NCBI GenBank assembly: GCA_001592805.2
Contig: CP051143.1
Span: forward strand, 1,550,001-1,614,000
Direction: 5' to 3'
Origin: Peltaster fructicola
Taxonomy: Eukaryota; Ascomycota; Dothideomycetes
DNA length: 64,000 bases
The translations under genes and the position numbers were made by a program. The stretch's first letter is position 1. Every line of letters starts with the position of its first letter. The notes beneath the pieces were generated by a model that saw nothing but the letters and a program-made list of their open reading frames with translations, was not told where the DNA came from and did not search any database. Shown one piece after another: positions 1 to 9,663 of this stretch.

Positions 1-664
1 GCTTGTCTGCAGTGTCTCCCGTCAAGACGTACTGTCCAGGATTTGGTATGATCTGGTTTGAAGACTCGACACTTCCACACTGGGTAGATGGCAGGTTGAT
101 GATATACATATTGGGAAGCGTGTTGTAGTAGTCCTGATTGTCGGCGCCTCCAGTGACAGTGATCGGTGCACAATTCATGTAGATCTCTCGATTGCCGACT
201 CGGTTGTACCAGGTCCATGCTAAGGTTGCTACGCCGTTCGGAAAGTTCTGCGGGATCTTGAATGTAAACGTATCAGTACCAGAGTTGCCAGCTGACGCAA
301 CAGGACAGCCGCCCTCGTAGACTTGGATGATCTTCCACGTGCTGTTGGTGGTTGGTTCATGGTCAAGGGAGACAGCAAGCTGACAAGTGCCACCACCGTG
401 AGATGCCGAGCCAGTGAAGCTGAGAGTTTGTGAATCGCCAACAGCCATGTTGTTCATCTGTGAGATCTTGTAGACTCCAGCGCGTTGCTTGCATGGGAAG
501 TCAGAACCAGAGCTACCGATGGCGACATCCTTCAATGGAGAGTTGTCCAGCGTGTCAGTGCCAAAGGGCACAGGCGATTTCATTATCAGGTGAGACGAGC
601 CAAGATTTGCCCAGCTTAGAGCGAGGGTTGCCAGGAGGCAAGCGTTGTGAAGTGTGTAGACCAT
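1..664 (-). CDS. AA11 lytic polysaccharide monooxygenase (partial, 3' end outside window)
   Basis: Secreted copper enzyme of family AA11, which oxidatively cleaves chitin. The ATG at 664 opens a frame that runs uninterrupted for 221 codons off the left edge. A signal peptide of about 24 residues ends in LGSS, and the mature protein begins with the essential copper-binding His (HLIMKSPVPFG). The second copper-brace His lies in GSASHGGGTCQ, and the family-typical block LAWTWYNRVGNREIYMNCAP follows at about residues 150-170. No intron is needed in the visible part. The C-terminal extension, often Ser-rich or X278 in this family, is not visible. The nearby GH18 chitinase (5051-8698) fits a shared role in chitin breakdown. 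The family call is strong; the substrate is inferred from the family. Confidence 0.9.
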   Translation of the reverse strand, partial: MVYTLHNACLLATLALSWANLGSSHLIMKSPVPFGTDTLDNSPLKDVAIGSSGSDFPCKQRAGVYKISQMNNMAVGDSQTLSFTGSASHGGGTCQLAVSLDHEPTTNSTWKIIQVYEGGCPVASAGNSGTDTFTFKIPQNFPNGVATLAWTWYNRVGNREIYMNCAPITVTGGADNQDYYNTLPNMYIINLPSTQCGSVESSNQIIPNPGQYVLTGDTADK

Positions 665-1540
665 CTTGAGATGTGCTTTTGCTCGGGAATTTTCTGTCTA
701 ACTCAGACCGGCTGAGGTGCTGTGTGAAGGGCGTAAGGAGTGTATGTAGGTGAGATGGAAAAGAAAGATCACATCAAGTGATTGGTATAGTTGGCAGACA
801 AAGAGGATGAGGACCTTACCATGCTGAGTACATATAATTGTCGTCGATTGTCGGCATTGTCATGACACAATGTCCTTGTTCTACAGCCATCAATATTCGT
901 GGCGCTTAAGTGCTCCACCTCGAGTATGTGATCGTGGAGTCTGGTATCAGTACAAAATGTGTGACGAGTCTTGTCAATGATCAGGTCAACTCGCTGGTCT
1001 GGTCATTGACAGTGGTGAAACATGATATTCGTCCTTGTTACGCATTGTCGATGGTCCGGGATTGTGAGGTCGCTCGACAGGCCTCTTGCGCTTGACATAG
1101 TGTATCGACTGCATTCCAGTGAGACAGAAGTGAAGTTTTGCTGTGCGATAGTGCTGTGCAGATGCGTAGTCGTAGTTCGCAGTAGCAAGTCATGGTTGGT
1201 CGGCATGCTGCTACTTGAAACGAAGCTAGATCTTCAGCGCTTCAGATCTGACAGCCGGACAGCCTGTGGCCTTGGTCGACGACACTGCATCTCGAGCAAT
1301 GAGCAACACCGGCTTAGTCTGGTAGTGAGCATGTGTCGGTCAGGACTGCATCCAACAGAATGTGCTCCAAGGGGTGAACGTCAAGAGCTGTAAAGTGAAG
1401 TCGAGTCAAAGGGCACGATTTCCGAGCACTGCGGGCGTCACCTCCGAGCCAATCACAATGCTTCCGGGAATATCTATGGCTCACAGCAGTTCCACTACCA
1501 TTAAAACGACTACCTCGAACCACATCAACATCATCACATC
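665..1540. other. Intergenic, no gene recognised
   Basis: About 0.9 kb between the AA11 gene and the uS3m candidate. Short open frames exist on both strands (for example 1022-1393 plus), but none has a family motif, a convincing start context or splice continuity. It presumably contains two divergent promoters. Confidence 0.5.
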
Positions 1541-2390
1541 ATGGCGTGTCCACGATGCCTTAGATGGCAACGGCATGTGCGTCTACAGCAGCAGAAAGTC
1601 TCTGCAAGCAAAGGTTTTAGCACGTCCACAGCAGTGCGAGAGGAGACGAGCAACGCAGCAACGACAGATCTCAAGTCAACTTCGAACGTCGCATTGGACA
1701 CCCTGCCACAGCCTCTAAGCATACTCCAACACAAGACGCGTCCGATAGTAGCGCCAAACGATCGTCCACGACCACCAGTACATGCCATAGATGTGTCGAA
1801 TCGACTAGGCACACGCTTCTCGCGACCAGTAATTGGCAACATGGAATGGCAGACGAGCACATATCACTACAACAAGCAGACATCCAAAGTATACCCAGTG
1901 CTTGCAAACACTACAAACAAGCTTCGAGGCATACGCTGTGCTGGAAAAGTCAAAGACGAATCGAGCCGGTGAAGTCGTGCGAGCACCGAGGAGCGAGATT
2001 GCCAAGAGGCGGAAAGAGAACGAAAGAGTCTTCGTCAGCGATGCTACTGTGAAGGATTACGGCCACAAGATCGTCATCAATGCATTCGTACACGACGCGA
2101 AGGCCGCGGGTCAGAAGAGTAATGCTGACAGACAGGCACAAAGAGCGCGACCACGAAGGCCTGCTCGACCGCCACAAGCAGGAGCAGGGCTTGGAGCAGC
2201 TGGAGGAGCTCCACGTCGGAGGCCGATGGTTAACTCAACGCTGCGGACGACTGGAAGACAACAAGCGAACAGTGCTACTCGACCAACCGGTGGTTACAGT
2301 ATGTCAGCGAATCGTTCGGCTGGTCCATCATCCATTGGGTACAGAAAGCTGAATCTGACTCCACGGCCTCCTCAGACGCCCAAGGCATGA
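1541..2390 (+). CDS. Candidate nuclear-encoded mitochondrial ribosomal protein uS3m (Var1/Rps3-like), frame-disrupted
   Basis: An ATG at 1541 opens a frame with an Arg-rich, acid-poor leader containing FSTST, typical of a mitochondrial presequence. It is followed by TRFSRPVIGNMEWQ and YHYNKQTSKVYPVLANTTNK and ends at 1972. A second frame overlaps and continues with ENERVFVSDATVKDYGHK and IVINAFVHD, ending at 2390. These blocks resemble, from memory, the N-terminal region of fungal mtDNA-encoded rps3. No clean intron joins the frames: the conserved text switches frame at about 1918-1925. The second frame has no ATG of its own. Beyond about 2150 the sequence is low complexity (Arg/Pro/Ala), and the conserved uS3 C-terminal domain is not evident. 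It could be a functional gene with an assembly error or cryptic splicing, or a decaying copy. The homology call is an inference. Confidence 0.4.
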
Positions 2391-2449
2391 TACCACTCAT
2401 TGCTTGATAAGATGAGGTAGCAAGATGGCACTAGAAGCTGGATGCTACC

Positions 2450-3409
2450 TCATTTCCGCACTACAATCATCCTACTGCTATCACCAGCCTGTTCATCCAG
2501 CACACCAGCTTTGCGAAGCACTCGGATAGTGTCGTCTATGACTTCAGCCTTGACGCCATGGACATTTCCAGGGAAAGACACCGTCTTCATCCACTCCTTT
2601 GCATCCTCAACAGAGTAATGCATAGCCGATGTAATGTACTGTACAGCCTCTTCTGTATTATCAGCATAGTGCTTCATTCCCTGGTTGATCCTGTCTGTCA
2701 TGTCCTTGATTTTCTCTGCCGGCACGGATCTGCGGGCTGTGATCATCCAGCTGGGCCATGGTGTGTATATCTCGCCAATTCGAAGTAGTTCTCCATTGTC
2801 CCAGAAGTGCTTGGTGGTGAAGTGCTCCCACATGAAAAAGTCGGCCTTGTTGCCTTCGTTGACGGCGTGTCTCAGCGCAGCGAAATCGCCAATAGGGACG
2901 ACCTCGAATGGCTTGCTGTTGTCCTTGAGCCAGCCGTGCTGGTCAGCAAGCACGTATGACATAACATATGAGCCGCTGCCGATACGACTGACGCCGACTC
3001 GACTGCCATTGAGCTTCTCAACTCTGAGATCCTTTCTGGCAATGCCTGTGGAAATGGCCCAACGCAATGGAGAGTTCACATAAGTACCGACAATGCCGTA
3101 GCTACTTTGTTGTCCTCCAGCATGTGTCTTACCCAGGTCGGCAACGAATCCTTCAGTCAGGCCGATAGCGACATCAATGCTCTCTGATGCGTCGTTTGAC
3201 TTCAGCGCGCTTGCGAGTGCTCCTGTGCCTGTCGGAAATGGTATGAGCTCGGCATTGAGGTTGTAGTGTTTCTGGGCAAATGCCAGTGGCGTTGAGAAGT
3301 GTTCAGGAACAAACCCAATCTTGAGCTTCGAAGACATGACCGCAGTAGCACTGAATCGTCGATGCTGTACAGCTTGGAAATATCTATGTCGAAGGCCGCC
3401 TTTGAGCAT
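2450..3409 (-). CDS. CA3427-like periplasmic-binding-fold (SsuA/THI5-like) protein
   Basis: Single-exon gene of 319 aa. The first 24 residues (Arg-rich, ending RRFSATAV before a second Met) look like a mitochondrial targeting leader. The rest begins KLKIGFVPEHFSTPLAFAQ, as in type-2 periplasmic binding folds (NMT1/SsuA-like). SIDVAIGLTEG and SPLRWAISTG follow, then KLNGSRVGVSRIGSGSYVMS and FFMWEHFTTK, which resemble the Candida albicans CA3427 family. These are cytosolic or organellar relatives of bacterial ABC solute-binding proteins with unknown ligands; a thiamine-precursor link has been proposed because of the THI5 resemblance. The downstream Met at codon 25 is the alternative start. It converges with the uS3m candidate, 59 bp apart. 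Confidence 0.75.
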   Translation of the reverse strand: MLKGGLRHRYFQAVQHRRFSATAVMSSKLKIGFVPEHFSTPLAFAQKHYNLNAELIPFPTGTGALASALKSNDASESIDVAIGLTEGFVADLGKTHAGGQQSSYGIVGTYVNSPLRWAISTGIARKDLRVEKLNGSRVGVSRIGSGSYVMSYVLADQHGWLKDNSKPFEVVPIGDFAALRHAVNEGNKADFFMWEHFTTKHFWDNGELLRIGEIYTPWPSWMITARRSVPAEKIKDMTDRINQGMKHYADNTEEAVQYITSAMHYSVEDAKEWMKTVSFPGNVHGVKAEVIDDTIRVLRKAGVLDEQAGDSSRMIVVRK

Positions 3410-3601
3410 ACTCTGATGGTTGCAGCATAATACGTTGTCAGTAGTCTTTTATGACGTTGAAAGCTGAGCAGAATTGTTCTCCAGCATGGACGGAGCATCT
3501 TGTCTTACACATGGTCCTCATTCCAGAAGATACTGCTCATTGATTGTGGAGGAATGCTTTTGTTCATCTTGTTTGGACTACGCTATTATGTTACTATGGT
3601 A

Positions 3602-4537
3602 CTACAAACGGTAGAAGTTGGTGAGTGGAAGGCTGGTGCTGTTTGGAAGCACGCAGGTAGCGTTGAAATACACATCGTGCGTGCAAGAGAGTGGAAATGT
3701 GCCGTTGTAGACGAACGCATAATAGACCGAGTTGCCCTGGTTGTCGTTACCACATGGCACACTGTTGACAAGGCTCACATATCCGGAGCTCTTGTCCTTG
3801 TTGGAGTCGCCGATGAAGGTGGTAATCGGATACTGTCCTCCTGCACCACAGTTGATCGACTCTCTACCAACCTGCCTTGGTTTGTAGCTCTGAGGATTAC
3901 TCTGCTTGCACGTGCTGCCCTGGTAGAAGCTGAGCTCGACATAGTCTGGCGGTCCATAGCCGACAGGCTGACTTGGCAGACCAGTCATGCAAACCCCGAT
4001 ACCACAATCCGTGCAGGTCTTGTCAGCACCACCCGGCTCACACCATTGCCCAGTGCTGTTCAGACAACCCTGACCGTTTCCAACATCTGGATGTGACGCC
4101 GCACAGTCGCAGTTGTGTGTAGTGTTGACCCAGGTGAGACTCAGGAGAGGCTGTGCAGACGGAATGCTTGGACACCCGGCGGGAATGCCAGTTGCCGAAG
4201 CGATCGTGGATGTGAAAGCTGGTGCTGAGCTCGACGTAGTTGGTGGTGTGAAACATGATCGATCGTTGTAGATATCTGAACTGCTGGAGTCTTGGGAGAA
4301 GTTGTCGCCCGTCAGAGGGTGGCTGAAGAGCATGCAATTGACACTGTTGTACGCGAATGCCTTACAATTTGTGTCCTGGTAGCAGACCTGTCCGCAAGCG
4401 TTGAAGCTACCTTGTCCAGCATTGTCATCAGAGATGTAGTAGGGATCCTGCGAGTCATAGCCCGACTGTCCACAAAGGGCATTGGCACGGCCAGTGAGTG
4501 CCAAAGCGGTGGCAAGGACCAGGGAAAGAGTCTTCAT
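3602..4537 (-). CDS. Secreted Cys-rich protein with N-terminal PAN/apple-like region
   Basis: Single-exon protein of 311 aa. A clear signal peptide (MKTLSLVLATALALTGRANA) is followed by a PAN/apple-like Cys module at about residues 22-95 (CGQVCYQDTNCKAFAYNS, CMLFSHPL, SCF). A short Ser/Thr linker leads to a second Cys-rich region with CDCAASHPDVG, CTDCGIGVCM and several N-glycosylation sequons. No catalytic motif was seen. PAN-like modules bind protein or carbohydrate, so an adhesive or wall-associated role is plausible, helped by its position between the AA11 and chitinase genes. That role is inference; the exact family is not recognised. Confidence 0.7.
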   Translation of the reverse strand: MKTLSLVLATALALTGRANALCGQSGYDSQDPYYISDDNAGQGSFNACGQVCYQDTNCKAFAYNSVNCMLFSHPLTGDNFSQDSSSSDIYNDRSCFTPPTTSSSAPAFTSTIASATGIPAGCPSIPSAQPLLSLTWVNTTHNCDCAASHPDVGNGQGCLNSTGQWCEPGGADKTCTDCGIGVCMTGLPSQPVGYGPPDYVELSFYQGSTCKQSNPQSYKPRQVGRESINCGAGGQYPITTFIGDSNKDKSSGYVSLVNSVPCGNDNQGNSVYYAFVYNGTFPLSCTHDVYFNATCVLPNSTSLPLTNFYRL

Positions 4538-5050
4538 GTTGAGTATGAGGTTGGAATATGGAGTGTAAGGAAAGATGCAGTCGATACTTATACCTCAATG
4601 CATGGTGGGTAGTGTTACAGTGCAGATCTCCAGGAACCTCGAGCCGTAGGAGAATATTTCGAGCATTGCCCAGACGAGGCAAGCGTGAGCCTCAAGGCAG
4701 CGCCGAAGGATGCTCAAGAGTTGACCTGCGTCGGAGGCTAAAAGCTTGTGTTGCCCTAGAATGCCTTGAAGCTTCAGTAACGCCACGTGCATAAGCCAGC
4801 AAGACCTTTGACTGGAAATGTGCTGTAAGATCAAGGAGAGGATGCAAGCTGAAAGATGTAACGTCAAAGGGCCTTGTGGCTTGAGTCTTGACCTGAAGAT
4901 CCGTTCACCTCAATGGAACATTTCTGGAATCGTCTTGGTAACTGCTGATACTTCTTTGATGGTGAGACTGCATAATGAGCTGGAATGCAGAAGTTCTGGG
5001 AGTTCGGACACTCCAGCACAGATGTGATATCAAGTTTGTGTGTCGTCAAG
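4538..5050. other. Intergenic, no gene recognised
   Basis: About 0.5 kb holding the promoter of the PAN-like gene and the 3' end of the chitinase gene. Only shadow open frames are present. Confidence 0.5.
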
Positions 5051-8000
5051 CTACAACAGTGGAGATGCAGTCTTTATTGGAAGGTCGACACTGATCGGTC
5101 TTACCCTCTCGGGCCTCAGGATCGCTGCTGCAGGTGTCTCGTTGGTTTGCACAATAGCAGCAGAGGTCGTCGTAGCCACTGTTTCCACGAGCACGTATGG
5201 AGACACCTGATGAGCTTCTGCAGGCACCACAAGTGCCTTGTCGCCATACCGCTCTGCCTCCTTAGAGCATGATCCGTCCTCGCACATCACGATACCAAAG
5301 TCTCTGGCGAGCTCCTCATCAGTCGGTATTCTTGTGGAATTGTCTGTGCCAATCACAGCAATCTGATCTGGGTGGAAGTCCTCAAGATCACGCTTTGTTG
5401 GAGTGCCTCGATAAGCATTCCTGTAGTCAAGTGCAGCATTGTGAGTGAACCAGTCGTCGCCGAAAAGCAATGCGTAACCACGGTGGTCCCTGCCCTGGTT
5501 CTGTCCGCCTTCAACGGGCCTACACGGGTTTTGTCCAAGCTCAGCATCACCATGAGGTGCCGGAGGTGCGCCAGCTAGGTTGAAGGTGAAGACACTGCGT
5601 GTGTATGTCTCCTTATACTTCTCCCATTTCGTTGGACGTCCACCAGCCGCACCAGCTTCATAGCTGATCTCAGGATTACCATGGCTGTGCCTTGCCAGAG
5701 CAAGACATGACCAGCCTTGACCGGCACCGCCATTCTGGGATCCAGGATTGAAACGGATGTACTGTGTTTCAGCTCCAGTGAATCGAGCAACTACTGGTTC
5801 AAGTTGGTCGCGACCGTTGTTAGCCCTCAAAAACAATGCTGGTGGCCCTGAACACAACTGATCAGCAAACCACTTCCATACGCTCTTGCACAGTACTTAC
5901 ACTCGTCTCTCTGACAGCTATCAGGTTCACCTTGCCGGTTAACGAATGCAGGAATCTTGTTGTTCCAGGCCACGAAGTTGCGTTGGCCGTTCCACAAGTC
6001 CACGGCCGGTCGTCTTGGAGTCGCAGCCTTCTTAAAATGGCACGTTACTGTTGCAAGGGTAGGATTGTTCCTGACGACTGAACTGTAGTGGTAGCAGGCT
6101 TGTGGGTATGCTGCATAGTCGCAGGCAATATGTCCTGTTGCTGCTGGGGCTCGTCGACGATTTCTGTTGTTGTCGTTCTCGTCCTGAGCGCAGCGCGGCT
6201 CATCTGGCGCCCTCTTCTTCTTGCCATCCCTTGCACAACTGTCGCTGGTGCTTGGCTTAGTATGACTCGATTCTGGTGGTCTGGTTTCAGTAGGCTTGGC
6301 AGTCGGTTTGTCGAAGCCGCTAATAGTGTGCTTCTTGCCAAAGATCTTCAGCTCAGCTGAGCCTTCCTTTTCTACCTCTTTCGTACACAAATCGATGAGT
6401 GCCGGTGTAGCAGCGATCTCGGCAATATCCAATATCTGGCTGTGTCAGCGCTTGTGCGAATGTACAGATCTGGGAAGCATGATATGCCGCATCATTGTAT
6501 ACATACCTCTCCCACAATGGGTATCAAATCTTCGAGAAGCTCAAGTGGAGCTAATAGAGCTGGCACTGCAATCCGGCAGAACGCTTTTGCAGCGATGTCG
6601 ATTGCAGCTTGCTCAGCCGCTTGTTCTGCGACTTCTTTCGCAGTGTCCTCGGCAGCCTTTTTGACAGCCTGAGCTGACTTGAAACCCTTGCAGCAGTAAG
6701 ATTGGAGACCGCCTGAGCACGTCGTATCGCCATGTTTGTCGTGATACTGTTGGTACGACTTAGTGATGTCTGTTGCATGCATTGAGCTTGAACTCACCTT
6801 TGTGTCAGTAAGTACTTCAGTCTCACCATCTTCACACCCCTTCACACAAGACAAGCCTGCACCCCGATAGCCTCGCCAGGTGCAGATACCCATGAAGGTG
6901 CCATCATCACAGCACACGTTGCGATATTGGCCTTTCGGGCACTGGTCTGCCGTGGAGAGCTGACCCGGCTGACCGCCAACTTGAGCGACCTGGTTTGTGC
7001 CTTTGGGACACTTCTGGTTACAGCTAGTGGTGCGGCAGGATACACCTGCAGCCAGATCTTGACTCTTCTGTTGTGCATCAGATTGCTGACTGCTAGATAC
7101 ACCAGCGCCTGCTGTGACGGCATTGGGTGCGCTCTGATCGACTTGGTCCATGGCCCAGACCTGATCTGTGTCAATGATGAAAAGTATAAGCAGCATCACC
7201 ACTCACCATAAGCCCTCCGAGGCATCGGTTGTTTGCAAAGTCTCGCTTGATGGCGAAAGTGTCTGCATCATCGTAAGATACCCATTGGTTGCTGTCCCAT
7301 GTGATCCATTTGACACCAGCTGTCTTGTCGAGCTCAGGCTTTACGTTCTTACTGCTGATGATGTCGGCGATTTCTCGATTGTCCAGAATACCGGCCGCAT
7401 TCGAGCATGGTCCTGCATTTGCGCCTCCAGTGAATTGACAAACACCGTTAGGAGTGCTGCAACCAGGATCCTTGAGTGTGAACGATCTGCCATAGAACGC
7501 TTGACCAAGCACAACTTTGCTGGAATCAACGCCTGCTCGCCATAAGAGATCGAGTCCAAGATCGATTTCGGTAATGTTGGTGTGTGTTGCCAGATAGGGG
7601 CCGACATACTTGCTCTCAGCGTCCCAAACACCATGCAGGTCGTATGCCATCAAGTTGAACCAATCGATGTTGGGCTGGATGCCGGCAAGATCGAAGTGTT
7701 GCAGATACCAGTACGAGGTTGGTAGTGTCATGGAGATGCCATATCTTGTCCCAAAAGCAGCACGCATTTCTTTGACAAGAGAGACATAGTTAGCTGTGTC
7801 AGCGGCTACACCACCTCTGTCATCAGCCTGAGGATACTCCCAATCCAGATCAACACCATCAAAGCCATAGGAGTCCATGAACTTTGTGAGCTGGCTGATG
7901 AAGGATGCTCGATTGCCTTGCGAACTCGTCATCGTTGAGAATGCCTGTCTGGTCGGGCCTGGATCCGTGAACGACCAACCACCAACAGAGATCCAGGTCT

Positions 8001-8698
8001 GAAGCCCGGGACGTTTCGTCTTGAGATTAGTGAACCTGTTGTACAGCTGACCGCTGGTGCCGTCCATGGGCGCGATAGCGAAAGAGCTTGGATCAAAGAA
8101 TGCGAAGGCGAAGTTGATGTGAGTATAGCCGTCAAGGTTGAGGTCTTCGGGATTGACCTTCTGGCAAGTACGAGTACTCGACCACGACTCGTAGTAGCCG
8201 ATTGTCCTCTTCCCGACAGATCCACTGCCAGTACCACATGAAGGTCTTTTGGGTGGACCACAGCCTCCGAATCCAGACTGACAACCTTTGTTGCAGAAGT
8301 CATCGGTACTGCCACAAAAGCTGGAATCACATTAGCTTTGCTCTGCATTCATGACAGACTTATACTTACCCGAACTGCGAACAGCAAACGCCTAGAGGGC
8401 AGTTCTGATGACCTGGAGTGCCGTACTGGCCACACTGGGCTTTTGCATCACAGTTTGAAGTGCAGTTGCCTTTGCCACACTGCGTGGGCGAGTAGCCACA
8501 TAGACCGTCAGTGCCACAGCATGCACCATTAGGACATGGTGTCTGCGCATTGCAAGTGCCGATTGGAAGATCACGGCCGTAGAGAAGCGTATTGCTGAGT
8601 CCTACAGCATTCGACCAAGATTCTTCGTGGGGAGACGCAGCAGAGAGGGCAGCATAAGTCAGGAATGACATGCAATGGAGCATATTGTTGAGCAGCAT
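5051..8698 (-). CDS. Secreted GH18 chitinase with CBM18 chitin-binding modules (killer-toxin-like, subgroup C type)
   Basis: Five exons read from splice signals: 8698-8370, 8320-7207, 7160-6507, 6435-5901 and 5847-5051, giving 1142 aa. Order: signal peptide (from MLLNNMLHC); hevein/CBM18 Cys modules at about residues 45-150 (CPNGACCGTDGLCGYSPTQC, CPLGVCCSQFGFCGSTDDFC); GH18 barrel from about 160 to 490. The barrel carries SVGGWSF and the catalytic DGVDLDWEYP, with the proton-donor Glu at about 271. A Cys-rich region follows (CPKGQYRNVCCDDGTFMGIC), then an Ala/Glu helix and a long C-terminal part. This layout matches the long chitinases compared with the zymocin alpha/beta subunit. The C-terminal DEWPPA block is discussed in the findings. 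The start at 8698 is preferred because the longer upstream frame lacks a good signal peptide. It is divergent from the LysM gene. The last acceptor (5848) was chosen because an earlier AG breaks frame. Confidence 0.9.
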
Positions 8699-9663
8699 GG
8701 TGACCGCACGCTGCTCAGGAAGAGTGGTGATACGAACGGAGAAAAGAAGCAGCACTCACTGATGCAATCTTTTGAGGCAGGCCGAAGGACGTCGCTAATG
8801 CATCCGGTTCTGTATGACACCGAATCCTTCTTCCATGTCGCGAGCGGACCGGAGCAGTAGGCACGAGGCCACCCCGGGAGAAGGAGATCCTCATCAGGAT
8901 ATCGCACCGCACGCATGATCAGGAGATCCGGCCTGCGAGGCTGTGAAGAGTATGTCTCTCCGACCCTGTCATCGTCGTAGCGGTGACAAGGGTCAGCAGG
9001 CTGCATGGAGGAGTGCCTTTTCAATGGTGTGCGGTTGCATGCCATGATGATCCTTTCGAGACCTGGAGCATCGGATTGGACGAACATACGACGGAGTGTA
9101 CTCACAGCAGCATGATGTAAACAATAAACTTCTCAAAAGGCATGCAGGCTGCGTCGCTGATGGTGTATATCGTAAGGCAGAATGTCGATGTTATTGTTCT
9201 TTGTAGCTAGAGCTGAGGTAAGAAAGCTCGGGCCCATGGTGCCCCTGATCTGCCAAGCCAATCACAAGCTCGACCCAGACACCCAAGCAAAAGCTTATAC
9301 CTCGAGGAATCACCCTCAAACCTCATCAATGTGTTGATCCGAGTCACGTACGGTACGTTCTTGTCTAATTCGCCACTGGACCGTAAGCCGGCATCGTAGG
9401 AACGTATAGTCTCAGGGCCTCACGCTTCCAGACAGCCTCGCAACGGGCTTCTACCTTCATGCAGCAATGTGGTCCCGTCAGGCTGACAGCATGCTTCAAT
9501 CGGCACATGTCTCAGCCGAAGAGGTCATGCATCCTTGCCGGTGATGTGTGCCAGAGTGGCTTCGAGACTCAGGTAGGACGTGAAGCAGGATTCGAGTCGA
9601 CACCCTGTCGAAGATACCTCCCTTCGTTCTCTTCTCGTTCTTGACGTCCACATCTCACTTAAC
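8699..9663. promoter_or_regulatory. Shared divergent promoter region of chitinase and LysM genes
   Basis: 965 bp between two outward-reading genes that both encode chitin-binding secreted proteins. No gene is recognised inside: the minus-strand frame at 8659-9105 has no motif. Co-regulation from this stretch is an inference from arrangement only. Confidence 0.5.

Noticed and set aside
1022-1393. 123-codon plus-strand frame between the AA11 gene and the uS3m candidate
   Set aside because: No motif, and other frames are open over the same stretch on both strands.
5051-5857. Separate gene starting at 5857 downstream of the chitinase
   Set aside because: It has no ATG start, and joins in frame to the chitinase exon 4 through the acceptor at 5848.
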